A DNA stretch of 50,109 nt, from the NCBI GenBank assembly GCA_030447645.1, contig JAUJOM010000024.1, positions 1 to 50,109 of the forward strand. The letters are read 5' to 3'. Made by a program: the position numbers and the translations under genes. The DNA is from Longimicrobiaceae bacterium. GTDB taxonomy: Bacteria > Gemmatimonadota > Gemmatimonadetes > Longimicrobiales > Longimicrobiaceae. The number at the start of each line of letters is the position of its first letter. Position 1 is the first letter of the stretch. The notes beneath the pieces were generated by a model, which made no database searches, had not been told where the DNA came from, and was given only the letters and a program-made list of their open reading frames with translations. This document shows, one piece after another, positions 34,613 through 42,089 of the stretch.

Positions 34613-36040
34613 TCAACGGCCCGGCTGGGGGAACACCACCAGGCTTTCGTGTCCTTCCCGGTCCACGGCGGCGACGCCGAAAAAGAAATTGTCGATGGTG
34701 ATGTTTTCCAGCGTCACCTCCGTGCGGTTGCCCACCCAGCGCGCCTGGGTCCACGTGGGCTCCGTCGGCAGGCGCCAGTACACGCGGTACCCGGCGAGAT
34801 CAGGTGCACCGACCGCATCCCAGCGCAATGTGGTGGAGGGGAGCACCGCGCCGCGGATGGTGACATTGCGCGGGGCGGGGGGGGCCCAGCCGAGCTCCGC
34901 CAGCGCCGCTGCATTCAGGCCGGTCATCGTGGCCAGATAGGGGAAATTCACCCCTCCGATCACATCCCCGTACCTGATCCCCTTTTCGACGCGGAGGTTC
35001 TGGTGCTGCCGGGTGTAGTTTTCGTGAGTTTCGGTGATGCGAACCGCGGGAAAACCCGCGAGGAACATGGGCGTATGGTCGCCACCCCGACCGAAGCGGT
35101 CGAGTCGGTAGACGATCCGTACGGCAAAATTGGGGATGTAACGGCGGGCGGTGCGTTCCACGTAACGGGCCAGCTGCCGCGACGGAGTGTCCAGCTCCCC
35201 GGCGTAGGAAAGGAAGCGGCGCAGCTCCGCGGCATCGGCGGTCGGCGGGATTCCGGGCGCGAACACGCGTGCCGTGGTGTTTTCGACCACACCCGTGCTG
35301 CCCTCGATGTTGCCGATGATGTCGTTGTTGAGCACACCGGCCACTTCCCAGCCCCGCGTCTTTGCGTGACGGGCCAGGATCTCACCGCCAAGGAGCCCCT
35401 GCTCCTCCCCGGCCAGCGCGGCATACACAAGGGTTGCGTCCGACGGGTACCGAGACAGGACCCGCGCCGCCTCCAGGAGGGCGACGGTGCCGGAGCCGTC
35501 GTCGTTCGCGCCCGGGGCCTCGCTCCGCGCGTCGAGTACGTCGGTCACCCGGGAGTCGTAGTGCGCCTGCATGATCACGTGCCGATTCGGATCGGTGCGT
35601 CCGCGCTGGATCGCGACCACATTCACGACCCGGGTATCCTGGCGGATGCGAGACTTGGGGTCGCCCTTCACCACGTCCGCGACGTACTGGACCTGCAGGC
35701 ACCCTCCGCACGCGGCGCTGATCCGCCCGAACTCGGCGAACAGGTAGCGCCGGGCGGCGCCGATCCCCCGGGTGCGCGAAAGGGTGTCCGACATGGTATG
35801 TCGCGTGCCGAAGGCAACCAGGGTGCGAAGATCCCGCTCCAGCCGTGCGGCGGAGACCGCGCCGACGATCTCGTGAATGCGCGGATCCTCGCCCCCTGGC
35901 TCAATCCCGGGGGCGAGCCGGGCAGGAGCCGGAGCGGCCGCACGTACGGCGGGTACGGCGGCGACCGGAGATGTTCGCTCCAAGCGAGCGGGGGCACATG
36001 AAGCAAGCACAGCGAGCGAGCAGACGGACCAACGTCGCAC
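34613..36040 (-). CDS. M28 family metallopeptidase lipoprotein
   Basis: A 475-residue zinc exopeptidase of the aminopeptidase Y/S family. The start is decided by a GGAGG Shine-Dalgarno (36046-36050) five bases before GTG 36040, giving a lipoprotein signal peptide RRWSVCSLAVLASCAPA. Metal ligands: His and Asp in IMQAHYDSRV, Asp in GANDDGSGTVALLEAARVL, Glu pair in AALAGEEQGLLGGE, Asp in VLNNDIIGNI and His in GGDHTPMFLAGFPAVRITE. A C-terminal fibronectin-like beta domain (LRWDAVGAPDLAGYRVYWRL) follows. It should act in the periplasm on peptides. Confidence 0.93.
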   Translation of the reverse strand: MRRWSVCSLAVLASCAPARLERTSPVAAVPAVRAAAPAPARLAPGIEPGGEDPRIHEIVGAVSAARLERDLRTLVAFGTRHTMSDTLSRTRGIGAARRYLFAEFGRISAACGGCLQVQYVADVVKGDPKSRIRQDTRVVNVVAIQRGRTDPNRHVIMQAHYDSRVTDVLDARSEAPGANDDGSGTVALLEAARVLSRYPSDATLVYAALAGEEQGLLGGEILARHAKTRGWEVAGVLNNDIIGNIEGSTGVVENTTARVFAPGIPPTADAAELRRFLSYAGELDTPSRQLARYVERTARRYIPNFAVRIVYRLDRFGRGGDHTPMFLAGFPAVRITETHENYTRQHQNLRVEKGIRYGDVIGGVNFPYLATMTGLNAAALAELGWAPPAPRNVTIRGAVLPSTTLRWDAVGAPDLAGYRVYWRLPTEPTWTQARWVGNRTEVTLENITIDNFFFGVAAVDREGHESLVVFPQPGR

Positions 36041-36054
36041 GGGAACCTCCAAAA

Positions 36055-36082
36055 GGGACATGTGGGTGGATCCGGGTATAAT
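36055..36082 (+). promoter_or_regulatory. possible sigma-70 promoter for the flavoprotein gene
   Basis: A perfect TATAAT (36077-36082) stands 16 bases after GGGACA (36055-36060), which matches four of six positions of TTGACA. It lies in the divergent intergenic stretch and would start a transcript about 80 bases before the ATG at 36173. Sequence match only. Confidence 0.4.
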
Positions 36083-36172
36083 GGCGATCCGACGCGGCTC
36101 ACCGCCAGATGGGCCTGGTGATTGCGTACCGACAATGCCCTCGATCGGCAGCACTGAACCTGTCTACCCCAG

Positions 36173-37108
36173 ATGCTTGAGCAGGATTCCAACACACCGT
36201 ACGACGTGATCGTGGTAGGCGGGGGCCCGGCGGGGCTGTCGGCCGGCCTTTGGCTCGCCCGCTACCGGCGCCGTGTGCGGGTGATCGACGCGAACGATCC
36301 TCGCAATATGCCCACTTGGGCCGTGCATGGATACCTCGGCCTGGAGGACCCGGCGCCGACCGAGCTGCGCCGCATCGCCCGTGAACAGGCCACCAGGGCA
36401 GGCGCCGAGATCGAGGCGGGTTGCGTGGAGCGAATAGAGGGAGCCAAGGACGACTTCCGTGTCACCCTTTCGGACGACCGGGTGCTTTCCGCGCGGCGGG
36501 TGCTGCTGTGCACCGGGCTCAAGGACATCATCCCGGAGATTCCCGGCCTGGACGAGTTCTACGGGAGTAGCATCTGGCACTGTCCCGACTGCGACGGCCC
36601 CAGCGTGGTGGACAAGTGCGTCGGGGTGATCGGGTGGGGTGAAGGGATCGCCAAGTTCTGCATGTACCTGCTCACCTGGACCGAGCACCTAACGGTGCTC
36701 ACCCACAGCCAGCCCCACGGCATGAGCCCCGAGGCGCTCGCCGCGCTGGCGAACTGGAAGATCCCGGTTCGCCAGGAAGCGATCGAGCGTCTGGAGGGCG
36801 AGGATGGGTGCCTCCGGAGAGCCGTGTTCCACGACGGCTCGCACCAAGAGTTCGACGCCATGTTCTTTCACATCGCCTGCGGTCCTGGCTCGACGCTGGC
36901 GGCGGACCTCAAGTGCGAAACCGACGTAGACAACATGATGGAGGGGGTGCTCCAGGTGGACAGCGAGTTCGAAACCACCGTGCCTGGCGTGTACGCGGCT
37001 GGAGATATCGTTCCCGGGTCGCGTCTCGCCATCCGCGCAGCGTCCGAAGGGGTTCGCGCCGCTCTAGGAATTCACAAGTCCCTGATCCCCCCGGAGCGGC
37101 GGTTTTGA
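36173..37108 (+). CDS. thioredoxin-reductase-like flavoprotein lacking NADPH motifs
   Basis: A 311-residue flavoprotein built like thioredoxin reductase. FAD motifs VIVVGGGPAGLSAGLWLARY and GVYAAGDIVPGSRLAIRAAS are intact, and a CPDC pair (WHCPDCDG) stands where the redox cysteines of TrxB are. The NADPH motif GGGDSA is replaced by GWGEGIAKFCMY, and the HRRxxxR phosphate clamp by THSQPHG. Related reductases without these motifs (the ferredoxin-linked and deeply rooted types) do not use NADPH. The electron donor here is therefore unknown. It is divergent from the M28 gene and convergent with the kinase gene. Confidence 0.9.
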   Translation: MLEQDSNTPYDVIVVGGGPAGLSAGLWLARYRRRVRVIDANDPRNMPTWAVHGYLGLEDPAPTELRRIAREQATRAGAEIEAGCVERIEGAKDDFRVTLSDDRVLSARRVLLCTGLKDIIPEIPGLDEFYGSSIWHCPDCDGPSVVDKCVGVIGWGEGIAKFCMYLLTWTEHLTVLTHSQPHGMSPEALAALANWKIPVRQEAIERLEGEDGCLRRAVFHDGSHQEFDAMFFHIACGPGSTLAADLKCETDVDNMMEGVLQVDSEFETTVPGVYAAGDIVPGSRLAIRAASEGVRAALGIHKSLIPPERRF

Positions 37109-37112
37109 GGCG

Positions 37113-38180
37113 CTAGCCGGCGTCGGGGTTTTCCCCTTGCGTGACGCTGGCGGCCAGCGGCCACAGACGGTGGGGACCGCGGAGCAAGGGCGCGAGCGCG
37201 CCGAGCATTCCCCCTACACTGGCGAAGCGCCTCCGCGGCTCCACAGCGAGTGCCTGCATCACCACGCCTTCCAACTCGCGCGGGATGCGGGAAACGTGGC
37301 GGCGCAGCGGCACCGGCGGCCGCACGATCTGCGGATACCGACGCTGCAGCTCGCGGGTGGAAAGACGAGCCGCCGCGGGCCGAGCAGAGACGGCGGCCGG
37401 AATCTCATCCTCATCCAGATCATCATCGTCCCATTCGTCTTCTTCGTCCGCCTCCCGGGGCTCTTCGGTGGGCCAGTGGCCGGAAAGTAGCTCGTACAGC
37501 ACGGCTCCGAGCCCGTACACGTCCGTCGCGGCGCACAGTTGTTGTCGGCGAACCTGCTCCGGGGCCATGTACGGCGGGGTGCCCAGCCGATCCCGGGGAG
37601 GCGGCATTGCAAGCCGGCGGGCCACATCAAAGTCCAGCAGGACCGGTATGCCCTCGCGAAGCAAGATGTTGGCTGGCTTCATGTCGCGGTACACGTAGCC
37701 GCGCGTATGCAGGTAATGCAAAGCCGCGCCCACGTGCATCGCGGCCCGGATCGCGTCCGGAACGGCCAGGCGGCGGCGCGGCATCGCTTCCAGCAACTCC
37801 AGCAGGGAGGGACCGCTGAAGTACTCAAGGAGCAGGTAGGGCCGTCCCTCCGCCTCGCCGCTTCCGAAGAGCCGTACGATGTTGGGGTGGTTGAGTGCAC
37901 GAAGGGTCCGCTCCTCCTGGCGAAATGAGGGAGGTGTACCCTTCCCCAGGTGCTCCGGCGCGATCAGCTTTCCGGTAAGCGAAGCCCAATGCTCCGTGCT
38001 CCACATCTGGTACAGCTCCGTGACCCGGCCGCGCGCCAGGTGGCCTATGACCATAAGGTCGCCAACCCGGTCGCCGGCGGCGAGGGAGAAGGGCTCACGC
38101 GGCACCGCGGGATCGCGAACCCAGCTGCGGGCAGCGCGCAGTCCCTGGTAGCGAGGCCTGGAAACGCCGGATCGAGGCAT
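37113..38180 (-). CDS. divergent serine/threonine protein kinase
   Basis: A 355-residue Hanks-type kinase. The glycine loop is poor (IGHLARGRVTELYQ), the ATP-binding Lys is probably in SLTGKLIAP, the catalytic loop is YVYRDMKPANILL (Tyr for the His of HRD), and the metal motif is LLDFDVARRL, DFD where DFG is usual. The activation segment GTPPYMAPEQV and DVYGLGAVLYELLSGHWP are well kept. An acidic insert (EEDEWDDDDLDEDE) follows in the C-lobe. There is no transmembrane helix, so it is cytosolic. ATG 38180 has an AGGGGGG immediately upstream. The frame remains open far upstream, but that part is antisense to acuB and acuC. Confidence 0.88.
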   Translation of the reverse strand: MPRSGVSRPRYQGLRAARSWVRDPAVPREPFSLAAGDRVGDLMVIGHLARGRVTELYQMWSTEHWASLTGKLIAPEHLGKGTPPSFRQEERTLRALNHPNIVRLFGSGEAEGRPYLLLEYFSGPSLLELLEAMPRRRLAVPDAIRAAMHVGAALHYLHTRGYVYRDMKPANILLREGIPVLLDFDVARRLAMPPPRDRLGTPPYMAPEQVRRQQLCAATDVYGLGAVLYELLSGHWPTEEPREADEEDEWDDDDLDEDEIPAAVSARPAAARLSTRELQRRYPQIVRPPVPLRRHVSRIPRELEGVVMQALAVEPRRRFASVGGMLGALAPLLRGPHRLWPLAASVTQGENPDAG

Positions 38181-38271
38181 GCCCCCCTGAACGCAACCCG
38201 CGTACCCGGAGCGGCTTTTGCGGACACAATCCGCCTGAAGCGATCGTGTAGCCCACCCGTACGACACCGCC

Positions 38272-38946
38272 ATGCTCGTCAAAGACTTCATGACACGGGA
38301 CCCGATCACCCTCGGGCCGGACGACTCCCTCGCCAGAGCGGTGGAGATCACCCAAACCCGGCGCATCCGCCACCTGCCGGTCATTGCCGGTGGCAAGCGG
38401 CTCGCGGGCCTCATTTCCGACCGCGACATTCGCCTGGCGACACCGTCCCCTCTGGTGCCCGGCGAGGCCCAGCGGACCGAGTCGTGGGAGCGCACGCCAG
38501 TGGCGGCGGTCATGACGCGCGACGTGATCACCGTGTCTCCAGACGAGCCGATCGAGGATGCCGCCCACCTGCTTTGCAAGCACCGGATCGGCTCACTGCC
38601 CGTGGTGGACGGCGAAGGCAAACTGCAGGGGATCGTGACCCACACCGACCTTCTCGGCGCTCTGATCCAGACGCTGGGCGGGAACGAGCCGTCGTCACGC
38701 ATCGAGGTCGCTCTGCCCGACGAGCCCGGTGAGCTTGCCCGCGCGATGCGGGTGGTGGGCGAGGAGCTGGGGATCAACATCGCGACCATCGTCGTGCCGG
38801 CCCAGCAGGGAGACAGGCGCAAGATCGCTATTCTGCACCTGAACACGATCGACCCCCGCCAGGCGATCAACGGGCTGGAGGCGGCAGGCTTTTCGGTAGG
38901 ATGGCCGTCCCTCGACGCGGACCTGCGGGCAGCTTCGGCGCCGTGA
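38272..38946 (+). CDS. acuB: CBS-pair and ACT domain protein, AcuB-like
   Basis: 224 residues with two CBS motifs (MLVKDFMTRDPITLGPDDSL and VMTRDVITVSPDEPIEDAAH) and a C-terminal ACT-like domain (IEVALPDEPGELARAMRVVG). This is the domain order of Bacillus AcuB, part of the acetoin/acetyl-CoA synthetase control locus; CBS pairs bind adenine nucleotides. The TGA overlaps the GTG start of the deacetylase gene (GTGA), a typical acuB-acuC pair. Confidence 0.88.
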   Translation: MLVKDFMTRDPITLGPDDSLARAVEITQTRRIRHLPVIAGGKRLAGLISDRDIRLATPSPLVPGEAQRTESWERTPVAAVMTRDVITVSPDEPIEDAAHLLCKHRIGSLPVVDGEGKLQGIVTHTDLLGALIQTLGGNEPSSRIEVALPDEPGELARAMRVVGEELGINIATIVVPAQQGDRRKIAILHLNTIDPRQAINGLEAAGFSVGWPSLDADLRAASAP

Positions 38947-40106
38947 GCACCGCGTTGATCTGGGACCCGGCACTCATGGCGTACCACTTCAGCCCGGAGC
39001 ACCCCTTCAACCCGCGACGGCTTGCACTGGCGGTTTCGCTGATGGAAGCAATGGGATTGCTGGAGGATGTCCCCATTTTTCCGCCTCGCCCGGCTGGCGA
39101 CGACGAGCTGCTTTCGGTGCACACCCCTGATTACATAGCCGCCGTTCGCCGACTTAGCCAACCCGAGGCGGCACGCCTCGATGCGGCGCGCTGGGGCCTG
39201 GGGACCGACGACAACCCGATCTTTCCGGGCATGCATGAGGCGACTGCGCTGGTGGTGGGAGGGACGCTGCGCGCCGCCGAGCTGGTGATGTCCGGAGAGG
39301 CGACCCGCGCAATGAACATCGCGGGTGGCCTGCACCACGCCCACGCCGCGCGGGCGTCGGGCTTTTGCGTGTACAATGACCTGGCGGTGGCCATCCAGTG
39401 GATCCGCCAAACCTACGGTGCCCGGGTGATGTACATCGACTACGATGCCCACCACGGCGACGGCGTGCAGGGCATCTTTTATCACGATGCCGACGTGCTT
39501 ACGCTTTCACTGCACGAGAGCGGCAGGTTTCTCTTTCCCGGAACCGGCTTCACGGATGAACTGGGTGAGGGAGCGGGGTACGGGTACTCCCTCAACGTAC
39601 CGCTGGAGCCTTTTACGGAAGACGACTCCTGGATGGCAATTCACCGGGAGCTGCTCCCCGAGATCGCGGAAGCATTTCGGCCGGATGTGATCGTGCTGCA
39701 GAATGGGTGTGACGGGCACGTTCGGGACCCGCTGACCCATTTGCGGGCCACCACGCGCCTTTACGAGGAAACTCCTCGCCTGGTTTGCGAGATCGCCGAT
39801 CGTTTCTGCGAAGGACGCCTGGTAGCGACCGGCGGCGGAGGCTACGACGTTTGGAACGTGGTGCCACGGGCATGGACCCTGGTGTGGGCCGCGCTCTCGG
39901 GACGACAAGCACCGGACGGGATTCCCACCCGCTGGAGCGAGCGCTGGCGCGCGGAAGCTCCCACACCGCTCCCAGCGCTGCTGCGCGACCAGGAGGACGC
40001 CTATACCCCCGTGCCGCGCCGTGCTGAAATCGAATCCGCAAACCGCCGCATGGTACAGAAGCTTCGTCGGCAGGCATTCCCGCTCCTTCGAACCGCCCTC
40101 CATTGA
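38943..40106 (+). CDS. acuC: histone deacetylase-family protein, AcuC-like
   Basis: A 387-residue class I-type zinc deacetylase. Active-site features: IAGGLHHAHAARASGFCVYN with the paired His, MYIDYDAHHGDGVQGIFYHD holding the zinc Asp and His, and VLQNGCDGHVRDPLTHL and ATGGGGYD for the remaining ligands and tyrosine loop. In Bacillus, AcuC removes acetyl from acetyl-CoA synthetase. The GTG at 38943 overlaps the acuB stop and gives the correct N-terminus (STALIWDPALMAYHFSPEHP). Confidence 0.92.
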   Translation: MSTALIWDPALMAYHFSPEHPFNPRRLALAVSLMEAMGLLEDVPIFPPRPAGDDELLSVHTPDYIAAVRRLSQPEAARLDAARWGLGTDDNPIFPGMHEATALVVGGTLRAAELVMSGEATRAMNIAGGLHHAHAARASGFCVYNDLAVAIQWIRQTYGARVMYIDYDAHHGDGVQGIFYHDADVLTLSLHESGRFLFPGTGFTDELGEGAGYGYSLNVPLEPFTEDDSWMAIHRELLPEIAEAFRPDVIVLQNGCDGHVRDPLTHLRATTRLYEETPRLVCEIADRFCEGRLVATGGGGYDVWNVVPRAWTLVWAALSGRQAPDGIPTRWSERWRAEAPTPLPALLRDQEDAYTPVPRRAEIESANRRMVQKLRRQAFPLLRTALH

Positions 40107-40107
40107 C

Positions 40108-40635
40108 GTGGATGTCCTCCCTACTACTCGCCACGACAAAACGGGCGAGCCGTTCACCATGCGGCAGTACACTGCGGATGATCGCGGTGCGCTGGAGGCG
40201 TTTTACAACGACTTCCACCCCAAGCGGGCGGCCCAGGGCATGCCGCCGGGAGGGCGCCCCACGGGTGGAGCGCTGGCTCAACATCATCCTGCCGCGTGGA
40301 AGCAGCTGATCGCAGAGCGCGGATGCATGCCGATCGGCCACTCGATGCTGATGCCGATGCGCGATGCGCGCGTCGTGGAGTACGCCATCTACGTCCACCA
40401 GGACTTCCGCGGCCGTGGCGTTGGGACCGAAATGAACCGCGTCGCGGTGGAAGTCGCTCGCGCCGGCGGCCTGGCGCGGGTCTGGCTTTCGGTGGAACCG
40501 GGGAACCGTGCCGCCGTGCGCTCGTACGAAAAGGCGGGATTCCGCTTCCGCCCAGGGACGATCCTGTCGCTGGAAGCCGAGATGGTGATCGATCTGGAGC
40601 CAGGACCGGCGAACCGAACTGGAGACACTGGGTGA
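40108..40635 (+). CDS. GNAT family N-acetyltransferase (with compensated frameshift)
   Basis: A 175-residue acetyltransferase. The acetyl-CoA site is clear: VVEYAIYVHQDFRGRGVGTE followed by VWLSVEPGNRAAVRSYEKAG and FRFRPGTI. The GTG at 40108 is one base after the acuC stop. Between about 40250 and 40302 the open frame reads an unlikely RPTGGALAQHHPAA, while the next frame reads APRVERWLNIILPRG, which fits a GNAT protein much better; a one-base insertion and a one-base deletion would explain it. Placement after acuB-acuC recalls AcuA, the acetyltransferase of that locus, but the sequence alone does not establish it. Confidence 0.85.
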   Translation: MDVLPTTRHDKTGEPFTMRQYTADDRGALEAFYNDFHPKRAAQGMPPGGRPTGGALAQHHPAAWKQLIAERGCMPIGHSMLMPMRDARVVEYAIYVHQDFRGRGVGTEMNRVAVEVARAGGLARVWLSVEPGNRAAVRSYEKAGFRFRPGTILSLEAEMVIDLEPGPANRTGDTG

Positions 40636-41012
40636 TGATCTCATACCGCTATCGTAGCCGATCCGCGCGGCTGGGCGTGCTGGTGGCGCTGGCCGGTTGC
40701 GGCGTCCCGGCGACCGCTTCTGACCGCCCGGGCCGGCCTGCCTCTCAAGCCGCACCCCGCCCCACCGCGCCGGAGATCACGCCTGCGGACCTGATGACCC
40801 GCCTGTGTACATCGTGGCGGACGACTCCATGTTAGACGGCTGTCCTTGGCAACGGCAGGCTATGTACTCGAATCTAAATCAAGACGTCTCAGTTCATCGC
40901 CGGTGCGTTGGCGACAGTACAGCAGTTCTTGGTGTTGTCCCGCTCGTGCGGCTATTTCGGGGCGGGAAACACCTACAAGGCTGCGGGGCCGATCCAGAAA
41001 GGAACCGACTGA
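40635..41012 (+). pseudogene. M28 peptidase fragment, N-terminal part
   Basis: The ATG overlaps the GNAT stop (TGATG) and opens a lipoprotein signal (SARLGVLVALAGC). The mature start EITPADLMTRL, then in the next frame YIVADDSM, is the conserved N-terminal pattern of the M28 peptidases common in Gemmatimonadota. The frame then fails. A different frame reads FIAGALATVQQFLVLSRSCG and ends PIQKGTD at a TGA at 41010-41012, three bases before the next gene's ATG; I do not recognise that tail. More M28 sequence resumes at 41.64 kb. Confidence 0.5.
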
Positions 41013-41640
41013 ATGCCACGGCTGTTCACATTCGTCGGTGGCAAAGTCGGGGCATGGTCTATTGTCCAGGTCAAGATCAGCCTGGTCGGCGTTGCCCCTC
41101 CCCGTAGCGGAGAGGCAAGCCGGCGCCGACGGCACGTGCCGTGGAACATCCGCCGCCGGGTCCTCGCCCGACGGCGCGAAGTGGGTCCTGCGCGGGGTCA
41201 CGAGCGTAACGCCGGAACATCAGGGGTGCGCGCCGAGCAAGACCTCCTCGGCCAAAGAGACGTTTCTCTGGGCCAACCGGAAGCGACTTCGGGCGGCCCT
41301 GGCCGGGCGATCAAGAAGAATGCAGCGTGGTGCGATTCTCCAGACGCCAGGACAAGCGCCGAAGGATTTTTGAGGAAAGTGAACCGGCTGCCACATCAAA
41401 ACGGGTCTAGAGTACCGGGCGGTCGACGATCGGTCGCCGCCTCCACCACTGCCGCGACATGGGTGAGGCTGAACCGTTCGATTTCTTGACCTGGTTCGAC
41501 TACGCGCCGGAACATGCGCAAGCATTCGAGGAGTTGACCCCGGTGGACTGAGTTGCGGGCGACCGAAGAGTGGAAGTTCGTTGAAAGAGAGATCGACAGG
41601 CGGTTGGCGCGACCTGAACCAAGCCGTTCATTTAACCAGG
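41013..41640 (+). pseudogene. chlorite dismutase-family heme protein (frameshifted)
   Basis: The ATG at 41013 has an AAAGGA Shine-Dalgarno nine bases upstream and opens MPRLFTFVGGKVGAWSIVQV. Further matches to Cld-family proteins lie in different frames: KWVLRGVTS near 41180, AEQDLLGQ and LGQPEATS at 41238-41290, IKKNAAW, RRLHHCRDMGEAEPFDFLTW at about 41430-41480, FDYAPEHAQAFEEL, and after another shift LRATEEWKFVEREID. These fit one gene of about 200 codons with four or more indels. The family includes chlorite dismutases and related heme-binding proteins; function cannot be narrowed. Its gene lies between pieces of an M28 gene. Confidence 0.6.
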
Positions 41641-42007
41641 GCACGGAGCCGATGCGCTACCGCGCGGCTCATGCCCTGCGCCGATGGGCGGTGCGCCGCG
41701 GGACACGATGGCAACGTCAAGGCGACCGAATACATCGCCAGTGAATTCCGCCGTCTCGGTCTGTAGAGCCACGCGGGCGAAAATGGCACCTTCTTCCAAC
41801 GGTGCCGCTCGTGCGGCGAGCCTTCGACGAGCGCGCTACCATCCACACGACCACATGGTGACGGACGAGGCGCAGTACATCGACTTCGAGCATACGGCGC
41901 GGGTCGCGCAGTTCGTGCGGGATGTGGCACTGGAAGTGGCCAACCGCCCCGCCAGGCTGGTGGTGGACAAGCCGAGGCCGGACCCGAATGCGCCGTGCCG
42001 GCAGTGA
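41640..42007 (+). pseudogene. M28 peptidase fragments, internal and C-terminal parts
   Basis: Two pieces of an M28 peptidase. The first reads GNVKATEYIASEFRRLGL and, after a stop and shift, ENGTFFQ and VPLVRRAFD, the segment that follows the N-terminal motif in intact relatives. The second begins near 41835 and reads HPHDHMVTDEAQYIDFEHTA, RVAQFVRDVALEVANRPARL and ends DPNAPCRQ at the TGA at 42005-42007, a typical C-terminus of this group. The catalytic middle, about 350 residues, is missing between them. Confidence 0.65.
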
Positions 42008-42089
42008 CAAACGCCGCAGGCCGTCGGCGCGATGCTTGCCAGCGATGGACGCTCCACATGGAAATCCTTTAACGCGATTGGTTGGATCT

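Noticed and set aside
38181..39485. The kinase frame stays open upstream for a further 430 codons, giving an apparent 790-residue protein.
   Set aside because: This part is antisense to acuB and acuC, which have full domain matches, and its sequence is low-quality Arg/Ser/Pro-rich text typical of high-GC shadow frames. The kinase start at 38180 has a purine-rich site and fits the domain.
40860..41201. A 113-codon minus-strand frame opposite the M28 and Cld fragments.
   Set aside because: Plus-strand fragments match known families across the same DNA, and the minus-strand translation shows no motif.
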